Source: Benincasa hispida (taxonomy: Eukaryota > Streptophyta > Magnoliopsida > Cucurbitales > Cucurbitaceae). From it: a DNA stretch of 64,000 nt. The notes below the pieces were generated by a model, which saw nothing but the letters and a program-made list of their open reading frames with translations, was not told where the DNA came from and searched no databases. The stretch spans positions 12,918,683 through 12,982,682 of the forward strand of contig NC_052357.1 in assembly GCF_009727055.1 (NCBI RefSeq). Reading direction: 5' to 3'. Shown piece by piece: positions 53,265 to 64,000 of this stretch (positions are counted from its first letter, which is position 1; the number at the start of each line of letters is the position of its first letter). A program made the position numbers and the translations under genes.

Positions 53265-54020
53265 ATTTCATTCTAAAACCACATTTTTAAAAGACATCTC
53301 GTCCATAAAAAGATGCAAAATTTAACAATATAATGAAGAGTTATTATACATTCTAAAATCACTTTTTTTTGTTAAGACATCTCATCGTAAAAAGATCTAA
53401 ATTCTAACAATATAATAAAGAGTTATAAATAGAAGATTACTTGAGAAAGTAACAATAATTTATATAGTTTTCCAAATATCTCTCAAAAGAAACTGTGGTG
53501 TGGTGTGGTGAGCATGCGCCTTTTTCATGAGGCACATCATGCCTCCCAACAATTTTTTGTTAATTTTCTTCTGTTATTGTCTAACAAAAAAATAAAAGTT
53601 CTTTTTCGTTAATTGATATTTTCTTCTTTTGCCAATAAATTTAGATGATTAAACTTAAAATGAATGGTTTCTAAATTTGGTTATAAATGAATAGAAAATT
53701 GCTTGAAAGAGTAGAAGAAATTTAGATCGTCTTCAAAATATCTCTCAATGCTAGATCAACAATCTTCTAAAAGAAACATGTTTGTGGTGTGGTGGTGATT
53801 GTCAGAGTAGTAATCTTTGCCAGCATTGGTGTTTTTTTACCAAGCACATCATGTCACCCAATAATTTTTTTTATTAAACCATTAGTTTTTTTCTTTTGTT
53901 ACTGTTTAAAAACAGAAGAGAAGTTCGTTTTCTTTATTGATATTTTTTCTTTTGTCAATAAATTTAGATGGTTAAACTCAAAATGAATGATTCCTAAAAT
54001 TGGTCATGAATGAAAATAAT
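53265..54020. repeat. Local tandem duplications (about 80 bp and about 323 bp)
   Basis: About 53273-53350 and 53351-53430 share AAGACATCTC, TAAAAAGAT and TAACAATATAATRAAGAGTTAT. A longer pair, about 53460-53690 and 53745-54015 (offset about 323), shares TGTGGTGTGGTG, CACATCATG, TCTTTTG(C/T)CAATAAATTTAGAT and AAAATGAATG. The second pair directly precedes the 4.5-kb block at 54026. Confidence 0.7.
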
Positions 54021-56569
54021 TCATGTGGTTAATTAACGATGTTTGTTTTTTTTTTTTTTTTTGGATATTTTTTTTAAGTGAAGGTATTTGATTGAGAGGA
54101 TTATTTATCTATCTCACTTGCCACAAATTTGATTTGAGGGGCAATCCACAACTCCAACAAAATAAAGTTTTTTCCTAAATATTTTAATATATAATTTTAT
54201 GAAGTTCTTTCATAAGTTTTGCAGGTTTCTCCTCGATGTATTATCGATCTCACGAAAGATATAAGTGTTTACTTTTAGTGTTGGATTCAATTAAGGAGCT
54301 TATTGTTTTTTTTCTTTCTATATATTACTTTATTAAAATTAGAGATACATACTTATTTGGTCTATTTAATTAATTTATTATTTTCTAAAACTTTTATTGA
54401 CTTTTTTTTAAAAAAAAAAAAAATCACTTCAGATGGAAAAGCGTAGGATAAAGAAGAACGGGAGAAGTCAAGTATGTACATTTTCTATCTCTATCCAATT
54501 TGATTTTTTAAGTAAGGGTAATGGATTTAATAGATTTAGAAATTAAAACAAAATAAAGGGAGGGCGAAAAATGTTGGGAGAAAGGAGAACAATAGTGAGA
54601 AGTAAAATTGATTGAATTTCTTAATTTTAAAAAGCACAACCAATTTCATCTTTCTCCCAGAATCCTTTTGTTAATTCAATTATTATATTAATTTTTCTTA
54701 TATTTTTCTTGATATCATAAATTTACAATTTTATTTAATACAAGATATGTTGGTGAGTACTTCTTAACTTTTCTCAAGTTAAGAAGTAAAATAACAATTT
54801 AACTGTATTTATTTTTAACAGTTTTACCTTATTAAAAAAGTGTATGCTACTTGAGATTTAGAAATTACATTAAAAATAATAATCATTAGCTTTTTTCTAA
54901 ATCATATACAACAAAATAAATATTTTGAGAGAATTTTTTTTAATGAAATGTTTTAAATAATGATATAAATGTTAAAATTATAATAATGAGATTTGTGGAG
55001 AAAAAAAGTATTTGAGGTTTTACTTTTAAAATTTTTGGATGAAGTCTATGTTTTCCTAGCACAATATCAAAATGGTTGGTAAAAATATCATTAACCACAA
55101 AATTTTCAATTTTTTTATCCATAATTTTAACATATAAAATCAAACCAATATTTGAAACACCTCTACTAAAAGTTTGTCAGAAAAAAAAATATAGGATGAT
55201 TTTAGAAGTTTGTAGTGCTTGAAAGTTAACACATTGAAGCAACTCAAGAAGTATATAATGAAAAATGTTAGATTATTTTAATAAATATCATTATATCCGA
55301 ATACTTTAAATATTATTTTATACCCCTAAAGCTACATATAAAATAACATTTGTAACCAATTGTGTTAGAAAACAAATACATTTTAACACACTCCATAAAA
55401 AATTAAAGAAAATGATAGATAGAATGCCTCTTTATCCATAATAAGTTTCTAAATTTTCAACATTTTCTTTCTAAAGAAATAAATGTTCTGAAATTTGATA
55501 ATTTATATGTATTTACCAACACTTTTTTATAATTTTTTTTATAGTGAATCATGGAGAGTAGCATTGACATCAAAGGACACATAGGAATGCGAATTATTTA
55601 ATTACTGAATTGTAAATTATTTTGACATATGCCTTTGTTCTGTTCTTTTATATCTGGTTTGGTGATTAATAAGAAAAACGTATTTTTCTTTTTATTGGTT
55701 CGATTTTTTTTGTGTTACATGAAAACAATAGTGTAAAATGATGATAGACATGTTGAAGGAAGATAAACTTTTTACTTTAGAAGGAAGATAAACTTTTTGC
55801 TTTATCAAGGAGGACCATCATTTTAACCTGGGTTTATAATTTGTTTCAATCTTTTTGCTTCTTTAGATTTTTTTCATGGTTAGTTTCTTTGATTTTTTTT
55901 TTTTTTATTTCTTTGGTTGGATATTTTAATTATTAATGTGTTATTTTAAAACTAATTATATTTTTATTTAATAAGCAAGAGTCGATCTTAAAAATAATAC
56001 AATTATTTATAAACAAAGATACGTAAAAACAAAATTAAATATTTAAAATAATAAGCATCAAAACCATTTAAATGACACATAATTATGCAAATAATTCAAA
56101 ATAGAATAATTTCAGTTTTTTTTTTAAAGTTAATTTGCTTATCTTATTTGTATTTTGTAAAAAAAAAAAAACAAATATAATAATAATATGATTCTACCTA
56201 ATTCAATTGATAAATTCTTTATAAGTCAACTTTTAAATTTGTTTATAAGTTCACATATATTTATTTTAAACATTACAAATCACGTGCAACATGTATTCTA
56301 GAACTAGTATATAATAAAATTTGCAATAAATAAACAAATCAATCAACAAAGTATACACCTCACCTCTCCCACCCACAAAAAAAAGTTGAAAATTAATTAG
56401 GTCAAAATAGAGCTAGAACAAACACTTGTTCTACAAACACCTATTTACTAAACTCGATGAATACCACAAAATCAAAGACCCAAATCATCAACACAAGGAA
56501 AAACTTCATCTTCTTCAGCCTCTGATTCAGCAGAATAATCCATTTCAGAACAGAGTTGATAATGGAAAA

Positions 56570-56764
56570 TCACAAGCGAGAGAAATTTGAAGAAACAGGG
56601 AAATAAGAGACGATTATTGGAGCTTTAGAGGACTTTGATGATTCAGATTTTGGCTTCTTTGGTTTGATTTTTTGGTTTGAATTTTCTTCTCCACGGGAGA
56701 CCTTTGGAGATTGAGAAGGAAGGAAGCAACCCAACAGAATTGAGGCTGACAGTGAAGAAGGCAT
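56570..56764 (-). CDS. Small protein of the LLGCFLP/PIIVSYFPVSS family, copy C (64 aa)
   Basis: Intronless, 64 residues, function unknown. It starts MPSSLSASILLGCFLPSQSP, then KVSRGEENSNQK, a Lys/Ser-rich middle (KPKKPKSESSKSSK) and ends APIIVSYFPVSSNFSRL. RVS-like and SESS serines could be kinase sites; that is speculation. The TATA box at 56885-56892 is 120 bases upstream of the ATG. All members point leftward, as expected for tandem duplicates. Confidence 0.8.
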   Translation of the reverse strand: MPSSLSASILLGCFLPSQSPKVSRGEENSNQKIKPKKPKSESSKSSKAPIIVSYFPVSSNFSRL

Positions 56765-56884
56765 TCTTCTTACTCCGTTTTGGGTTTGTTTAATTTAATA
56801 AAATCAAAAGAGAGAAATTTGAGAAGTGGGTTTTGTTTTGGATTTGATTTTGAGATGGAAAGAAATGAAAATGAAGAAATGGTG

Positions 56885-56892
56885 TATTTATA
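56885..56892 (-). promoter_or_regulatory. TATA box of small-protein gene C
   Basis: Minus strand TATAAATACACC, in the same setting and at the same distance from the ATG as in copy B. Confidence 0.75.
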
Positions 56893-58555
56893 AGTGCACA
56901 TGAGAGCTTCAAGAAGTAGAAAATGGTCAAATGTGTAATTTGGGGAACAAGCAAAGATTTTGCAAACTTCTTCTTCCTTTCTCTTTCCTTTTTTAACTCT
57001 CAGTTTCTCTAACCTAGGAAGCTACAATGTATCCATTTTTTTTGTTTTTAGTACGCATTTATTACCATGGATGGTTTGATCTTTCAAACTTTATAATCCT
57101 CCATCTTCAAAATAAAAATCAATCCTTTTAAATAATCAATAGATTTTGTTATTTTGTGTATAGTTCAATTAATTAAGCTATCAAATTCATCTAAATAAAT
57201 AAATTACTATAGATTTTTAAATAGAAAACCGATGTATTGCTTTTGGAGATTTAGAACAACATCATCGTATGTCTATATAATATTGATGTATCCTTAGCTA
57301 ACCTAACAAAAGAAGTATGTGGAATTAAAAATCTTCATTCCTCACCTAACAACTATCGGATATAAATTCAAACTTATACGATGGTCGAATTTGTCAATAT
57401 AACTTTTGGTTAGCTTAAACGGGCTCCTAATGGCTCCTCTTACCGAAGTAAAATTGGGGTCTAGTGTGATAAAATTCATGCTTTTCTTTAGCTTCTCACA
57501 TCTTTTTTTATTAGTCATATTCCTTGTGGCTGTAACAATTTAGCTCATTCCTAACTTCATTTGCTAGGCTTGGTGGTCCAAATTTGTTCCTTTTTGGCTC
57601 ATGCCTCTAGCTCAGAAAGAACATTGTTCCTCTGTATTGTCTTATCCTCTTTAATGAAGTATTTCATTAAAAGAAACTCATCGAATATAAATTTAAGCTA
57701 CTTCCTTCTCATATATATGATATAAATAAAAACTCTCAACCAAATTGTATAGACTGGTCTCACTCTCACCCAATAAGTTCTTCAATAATAATTTTTTTCA
57801 GATCAGGAAGTTTGAGTGGGTATACTATAACGTTAATATACATTCTTATATTTTTATGATAAAGGATTTCAAAAAAATAGGAATAATTAAGTATAACCTA
57901 GATTGCATCTAATCTCATGCTTCCCTTTCCTTTACACAAAAAATTTATATCGGACTAAAAGGTTTTTTTCTCTCAATCTTCATGGTAGACAAAAACCGTG
58001 TACTAGAAAATGTTTTGAATTTTCTATGTTTCTTCTTATCTTTTGGTCCCCTACACGCAAGAAGAGTCAATTTTGATGGGAGAAAATGATGTATATCATT
58101 TTTTTTCCCTTTGAGAAAGTGATGTGCAATTCTTCAACCCACTTTGAAAAAATTAATCCAACTATGAATTATTATTTTAGCAATAATACTTGTATCTTGA
58201 ATTATTTTTGTGCAGCCTAAGTCTACCATACAAAAAAAAATGAAAATATTTTTAAAAAGAAAAAGATTGGTAAAATTATGACTTAAAAATTGAGTGAATT
58301 GTATTAAGATATGATGAAATTTTTTTTAATATTACAGTAATATACAAAATTATTTTTCCTACTTGTATGAACAAAGAGAGTACAGTATTTCTATAATACC
58401 AAGAAAATGTTCAAGATTGGTGCAACCTCACGTAAATATTTTTGTTACTTTTTTTTATTCCACTCCACTTTATTTGAGACTATATTATATTTATAAAAGA
58501 TGTAAATTTGGACACACCCACCAATTGTTAGTCGTCGACAGATTCGGAAGCTAGT

Positions 58556-59287
58556 TGTTGTATTGTGGATGTTCGATTTTATGTCCTAAAACTCGCCATT
58601 TATAAAATTAAACATATTATATTATCAATAAAAGATGTTATTCAACATTTCTTCAATAAAGGTATTGAATCTATTAATTACATTCATAGAGTCTAAATCC
58701 AATAAACTAAGATCCATGGCTATTACATGAATACTTGAACTTTATGTAGAGATATAAAGATGGATCAAGTTCAAGTAAATAGCCAAACGGGTCTATAGTA
58801 CATGATTAAGGTTGAGTACCTTATTCTGGTAACACTATTGGATGCGGCCTACTCTGTAGCAGTTACAAGTTGTTGTAAAGATACTACAAACAAAGTGATC
58901 CAGATTCGTTCATGTATTGACATAAGGAGTAAGGGCATCCTAATGAGTTTGCATAAGATCGGACCAAGAAATAAGTCACTCTTACTTTTTAACATTGTTT
59001 ACTGTTTAAGACTGACTATTTCGCTTATATGGTCTAGGTAACTCGATCTTAATCCTGAGTTAACTATGAACTCTTGTCTATTCGGGATTATCCTTAAATT
59101 TGCATAGGTGAGGGTTGGCTCAGCTTCTCATTTTAGGGGTAAGACCGGATAGATAGCTGGGAACATAGGTGCAAGACAGAATTCACGCCTACCCAATTTA
59201 GGGATAGGAGAAAGGTTGTTCTCTTAAGTACTGAATCTAGGTCTTGAACAAGGGGTCCTACCCTCTCACTGGCTCGAGAAGGATATG
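58556..59287 (+). mobile_element. Truncated copia LTR
   Basis: It starts TGTTGTATTGTGGATG and follows the LTR at 6281 in order (GATCCATGGCTATTACATGA, ACTCGATCTTAATCCTGAG, CTGGGAACATAGG, GTTCTCTTAAGTACTGAATC). Similarity stops near GAGAAGGATATGA (59287), about two thirds through the LTR, where another repeat begins. Confidence 0.75.
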
Positions 59288-59478
59288 ATAACTGGCAGAA
59301 ATGCCAGTTATTATAAACCTTTTATTTAGAATTATGAGGGCTAACAAGTAGAAAACGCGATGATAATACTTAGAATTTGTGAAAAAATGAGTTTTTGCGT
59401 CGATTAGCACCTAAATCCTCACTGACCCCAATATTATGCGTTACTCCATGCCAAAATGTCTATTTTTGTAGCTATCGC
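59288..59478. repeat. Unclassified repeat fragment ending at an assembly gap
   Basis: It begins with GGCAGAAATGCCAGTTAT just after the truncated copia LTR, continues AATTATGAGGGCTAACAAG and ends TTTTTGTAGCTATCGC directly at the N. GGCATTTCTGCC-type palindromes and GCATGGAGTAACGCATAAT wording are ones I associate with gypsy LTRs, without proof. Confidence 0.4.
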
Positions 59479-59479
59479 N
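59479..59479. other. Assembly gap (single N)
   Basis: It is the only ambiguous base in the window. It separates the repeat fragment at 59288-59478 from the second 4.5-kb block. Confidence 0.98.
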
Positions 59480-62024
59480 TGGTTAATTAACGATGTTTGT
59501 TTTTTTTTTTTTTTTTTGGATATTTTTTTTAAGTGAAGGTATTTGATTGAGAGGATTATTTATCTATCTCACTTGCCACAAATTTGATTTGAGGGGCAAT
59601 CCACAACTCCAACAAAATAAAGTTTTTTCCTAAATATTTTAATATATAATTTTATGAAGTTCTTTCATAAGTTTTGCAGGTTTCTCCTCGATGTATTATC
59701 GATCTCACGAAAGATATAAGTGTTTACTTTTAGTGTTGGATTCAATTAAGGAGCTTATTGTTTTTTTTCTTTCTATATATTACTTTATTAAAATTAGAGA
59801 TACATACTTATTTGGTCTATTTAATTAATTTATTATTTTCTAAAACTTTTATTGACTTTTTTTTAAAAAAAAAAAAAATCACTTCAGATGGAAAAGCGTA
59901 GGATAAAGAAGAACGGGAGAAGTCAAGTATGTACATTTTCTATCTCTATCCAATTTGATTTTTTAAGTAAGGGTAATGGATTTAATAGATTTAGAAATTA
60001 AAACAAAATAAAGGGAGGGCGAAAAATGTTGGGAGAAAGGAGAACAATAGTGAGAAGTAAAATTGATTGAATTTCTTAATTTTAAAAAGCACAACCAATT
60101 TCATCTTTCTCCCAGAATCCTTTTGTTAATTCAATTATTATATTAATTTTTCTTATATTTTTCTTGATATCATAAATTTACAATTTTATTTAATACAAGA
60201 TATGTTGGTGAGTACTTCTTAACTTTTCTCAAGTTAAGAAGTAAAATAACAATTTAACTGTATTTATTTTTAACAGTTTTACCTTATTAAAAAAGTGTAT
60301 GCTACTTGAGATTTAGAAATTACATTAAAAATAATAATCATTAGCTTTTTTCTAAATCATATACAACAAAATAAATATTTTGAGAGAATTTTTTTTAATG
60401 AAATGTTTTAAATAATGATATAAATGTTAAAATTATAATAATGAGATTTGTGGAGAAAAAAAGTATTTGAGGTTTTACTTTTAAAATTTTTGGATGAAGT
60501 CTATGTTTTCCTAGCACAATATCAAAATGGTTGGTAAAAATATCATTAACCACAAAATTTTCAATTTTTTTATCCATAATTTTAACATATAAAATCAAAC
60601 CAATATTTGAAACACCTCTACTAAAAGTTTGTCAGAAAAAAAAATATAGGATGATTTTAGAAGTTTGTAGTGCTTGAAAGTTAACACATTGAAGCAACTC
60701 AAGAAGTATATAATGAAAAATGTTAGATTATTTTAATAAATATCATTATATCCGAATACTTTAAATATTATTTTATACCCCTAAAGCTACATATAAAATA
60801 ACATTTGTAACCAATTGTGTTAGAAAACAAATACATTTTAACACACTCCATAAAAAATTAAAGAAAATGATAGATAGAATGCCTCTTTATCCATAATAAG
60901 TTTCTAAATTTTCAACATTTTCTTTCTAAAGAAATAAATGTTCTGAAATTTGATAATTTATATGTATTTACCAACACTTTTTTATAATTTTTTTTATAGT
61001 GAATCATGGAGAGTAGCATTGACATCAAAGGACACATAGGAATGCGAATTATTTAATTACTGAATTGTAAATTATTTTGACATATGCCTTTGTTCTGTTC
61101 TTTTATATCTGGTTTGGTGATTAATAAGAAAAACGTATTTTTCTTTTTATTGGTTCGATTTTTTTTGTGTTACATGAAAACAATAGTGTAAAATGATGAT
61201 AGACATGTTGAAGGAAGATAAACTTTTTACTTTAGAAGGAAGATAAACTTTTTGCTTTATCAAGGAGGACCATCATTTTAACCTGGGTTTATAATTTGTT
61301 TCAATCTTTTTGCTTCTTTAGATTTTTTTCATGGTTAGTTTCTTTGATTTTTTTTTTTTTTATTTCTTTGGTTGGATATTTTAATTATTAATGTGTTATT
61401 TTAAAACTAATTATATTTTTATTTAATAAGCAAGAGTCGATCTTAAAAATAATACAATTATTTATAAACAAAGATACGTAAAAACAAAATTAAATATTTA
61501 AAATAATAAGCATCAAAACCATTTAAATGACACATAATTATGCAAATAATTCAAAATAGAATAATTTCAGTTTTTTTTTTAAAGTTAATTTGCTTATCTT
61601 ATTTGTATTTTGTAAAAAAAAAAAAACAAATATAATAATAATATGATTCTACCTAATTCAATTGATAAATTCTTTATAAGTCAACTTTTAAATTTGTTTA
61701 TAAGTTCACATATATTTATTTTAAACATTACAAATCACGTGCAACATGTATTCTAGAACTAGTATATAATAAAATTTGCAATAAATAAACAAATCAATCA
61801 ACAAAGTATACACCTCACCTCTCCCACCCACAAAAAAAAGTTGAAAATTAATTAGGTCAAAATAGAGCTAGAACAAACACTTGTTCTACAAACACCTATT
61901 TACTAAACTCGATGAATACCACAAAATCAAAGACCCAAATCATCAACACAAGGAAAAACTTCATCTTCTTCAGCCTCTGATTCAGCAGAATAATCCATTT
62001 CAGAACAGAGTTGATAATGGAAAA

Positions 62025-62219
62025 TCACAAGCGAGAGAAATTTGAAGAAACAGGGAAATAAGAGACGATTATTGGAGCTTTAGAGGACTTTGATGATTCA
62101 GATTTTGGCTTCTTTGGTTTGATTTTTTGGTTTGAATTTTCTTCTCCACGGGAGACCTTTGGAGATTGAGAAGGAAGGAAGCAACCCAACAGAATTGAGG
62201 CTGACAGTGAAGAAGGCAT
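62025..62219 (-). CDS. Small protein of the LLGCFLP/PIIVSYFPVSS family, copy D (64 aa, identical to C)
   Basis: Its protein and surrounding DNA are identical to copy C. If the second 4.5-kb block is an assembly duplicate, this gene does not exist separately and the family has three members here. Confidence 0.6.
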   Translation of the reverse strand: MPSSLSASILLGCFLPSQSPKVSRGEENSNQKIKPKKPKSESSKSSKAPIIVSYFPVSSNFSRL

Positions 62220-62339
62220 TCTTCTTACTCCGTTTTGGGTTTGTTTAATTTAATAAAATCAAAAGAGAGAAATTTGAGAAGTGGGTTTTGTTTTGGATTT
62301 GATTTTGAGATGGAAAGAAATGAAAATGAAGAAATGGTG

Positions 62340-62347
62340 TATTTATA
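62340..62347 (-). promoter_or_regulatory. TATA box of small-protein gene D
   Basis: Minus strand TATAAATACACC, the counterpart of 56885-56892. Confidence 0.6.
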
Positions 62348-64000
62348 AGTGCACATGAGAGCTTCAAGAAGTAGAAAATGGTCAAATGTGTAATTTGGGG
62401 AACAAGCAAAGATTTTGCAAACTTCTTCTTCCTTTCTCTTTCCTTTTTTAACTCTCAGTTTCTCTAACCTAGGAAGCTACAATGTATCCATTTTTTTTGT
62501 TTTTAGTACGCATTTATTACCATGGATGGTTTGATCTTTCAAACTTTATAATCCTCCATCTTCAAAATAAAAATCAATCCTTTTAAATAATCAATAGATT
62601 TTGTTATTTTGTGTATAGTTCAATTAATTAAGCTATCAAATTCATCTAAATAAATAAATTACTATAGATTTTTAAATAGAAAACCGATGTATTGCTTTTG
62701 GAGATTTAGAACAACATCATCGTATGTCTATATAATATTGATGTATCCTTAGCTAACCTAACAAAAGAAGTATGTGGAATTAAAAATCTTCATTCCTCAC
62801 CTAACAACTATCGGATATAAATTCAAACTTATACGATGGTCGAATTTGTCAATATAACTTTTGGTTAGCTTAAACGGGCTCCTAATGGCTCCTCTTACCG
62901 AAGTAAAATTGGGGTCTAGTGTGATAAAATTCATGCTTTTCTTTAGCTTCTCACATCTTTTTTTATTAGTCATATTCCTTGTGGCTGTAACAATTTAGCT
63001 CATTCCTAACTTCATTTGCTAGGCTTGGTGGTCCAAATTTGTTCCTTTTTGGCTCATGCCTCTAGCTCAGAAAGAACATTGTTCCTCTGTATTGTCTTAT
63101 CCTCTTTAATGAAGTATTTCATTAAAAGAAACTCATCGAATATAAATTTAAGCTACTTCCTTCTCATATATATGATATAAATAAAAACTCTCAACCAAAT
63201 TGTATAGACTGGTCTCACTCTCACCCAATAAGTTCTTCAATAATAATTTTTTTCAGATCAGGAAGTTTGAGTGGGTATACTATAACGTTAATATACATTC
63301 TTATATTTTTATGATAAAGGATTTCAAAAAAATAGGAATAATTAAGTATAACCTAGATTGCATCTAATCTCATGCTTCCCTTTCCTTTACACAAAAAATT
63401 TATATCGGACTAAAAGGTTTTTTTCTCTCAATCTTCATGGTAGACAAAAACCGTGTACTAGAAAATGTTTTGAATTTTCTATGTTTCTTCTTATCTTTTG
63501 GTCCCCTACACGCAAGAAGAGTCAATTTTGATGGGAGAAAATGATGTATATCATTTTTTTTCCCTTTGAGAAAGTGATGTGCAATTCTTCAACCCACTTT
63601 GAAAAAATTAATCCAACTATGAATTATTATTTTAGCAATAATACTTGTATCTTGAATTATTTTTGTGCAGCCTAAGTCTACCATACAAAAAAAAATGAAA
63701 ATATTTTTAAAAAGAAAAAGATTGGTAAAATTATGACTTAAAAATTGAGTGAATTGTATTAAGATATGATGAAATTTTTTTTAATATTACAGTAATATAC
63801 AAAATTATTTTTCCTACTTGTATGAACAAAGAGAGTACAGTATTTCTATAATACCAAGAAAATGTTCAAGATTGGTGCAACCTCACGTAAATATTTTTGT
63901 TACTTTTTTTTATTCCACTCCACTTTATTTGAGACTATATTATATTTATAAAAGATGTAAATTTGGACACACCCACCAATTGTTAGTCGTCGACAGATTC

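Larger units (their letters stand above)
54026..58545. repeat. 4.5-kb block, first copy
   Basis: It is repeated at 59480-64000 with an offset of 5454 before, and 5455 after, a poly-T run (17 against 18 T). I compared many lines and found no other difference. It carries small-protein gene C at 56570-56764. The left edge is TGGTTAATTAACGATG. On the right the sequence continues 10 more bases (GGAAGCTAGT) into the copia LTR at 58556. The rest of the block is AT-rich and without other genes; a 67-codon minus frame at 54940-55143 has no support. Confidence 0.95.
59480..64000. repeat. 4.5-kb block, second copy (runs off the window)
   Basis: Matches 54026-58545 with one poly-T length difference. It starts immediately after the N. 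It reaches the window edge exactly before the point where copy 1 meets the copia LTR, so it cannot be seen whether that insertion is present here. Confidence 0.95.

Noticed and set aside
54940..55143. 67-codon minus frame, repeated at 60395-60598
   Set aside because: Present twice only because the whole block is duplicated; it has AT-driven composition and no motif.

Overview
The window is nuclear DNA of a flowering plant. It is AT-rich, with intron-split genes using GT-AG junctions, separated by kilobases of transposon debris. The style of the copia LTRs and of the foldback elements resembles repeats I know from Cucurbitaceae, so a cucurbit is my best guess. That is inference; no species marker was seen. 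Three full multi-exon genes can be reconstructed with reading frames that close exactly. These are a 13-exon secreted family-1 beta-glucosidase (+, 12516-20065, 517 aa), a 5-exon plastid siroheme-pathway uroporphyrinogen-III methyltransferase (-, 21786-23974, 372 aa; convergent with the glucosidase), and a 4-exon trichome birefringence-like (TBL) wall-polysaccharide O-acetyltransferase (+, 44337-46725, 480 aa).

Layout. 1-12.4 kb: decayed LTR-retrotransposon material. It includes a Tat/Ogre-style LTR remnant, a copia gag-protease pseudogene on the minus strand, and a copia LTR apparently nested in that element's 3' LTR. 12.4-24.2 kb: the two convergent metabolic genes, with foldback elements in and between them. 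24.2-30.2 kb: a cluster of non-autonomous inverted-repeat elements, including a 2.1-kb element with about 145-bp terminal inverted repeats and a core of nested hairpins. 30.2-41.3 kb: nested LTR elements on the minus strand. A gypsy LTR (itself carrying a 1.35-kb insert) and integrase tail are followed by a copia composite arranged LTR / internal / LTR / internal. 43.6-46.7 kb: the TBL gene with upstream ORFs. 48.1-64 kb: a tandem cluster of intronless genes for 62-64-residue proteins, all on the minus strand and each with the same TATA box about 85-125 bp upstream of the ATG.

The small-protein cluster is the least explained coding content. Four copies share a start motif (LLGCFLP) and a nearly invariant C-terminus (PIIVSYFPVSSNFSRL type), with a fast-changing Lys/Ser-rich middle. 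I cannot assign a function. The third and fourth copies lie in two 4.5-kb blocks (54026-58545 and 59480-64000) that look identical except for one T in a poly-T run. The second block starts directly after a single N at 59479, so this duplication may be an assembly product. A second assembly flaw is at 81-115: a Nextera mate-pair junction adapter lies between two copies of a 22-bp direct repeat.

Most of the rest is AT-rich intergenic DNA with microsatellites. No tRNA, rRNA or CRISPR array was recognised. Exon boundaries come from conserved protein sequence and GT/AG sites read by eye, with no transcript data. Identity figures are by-eye estimates.
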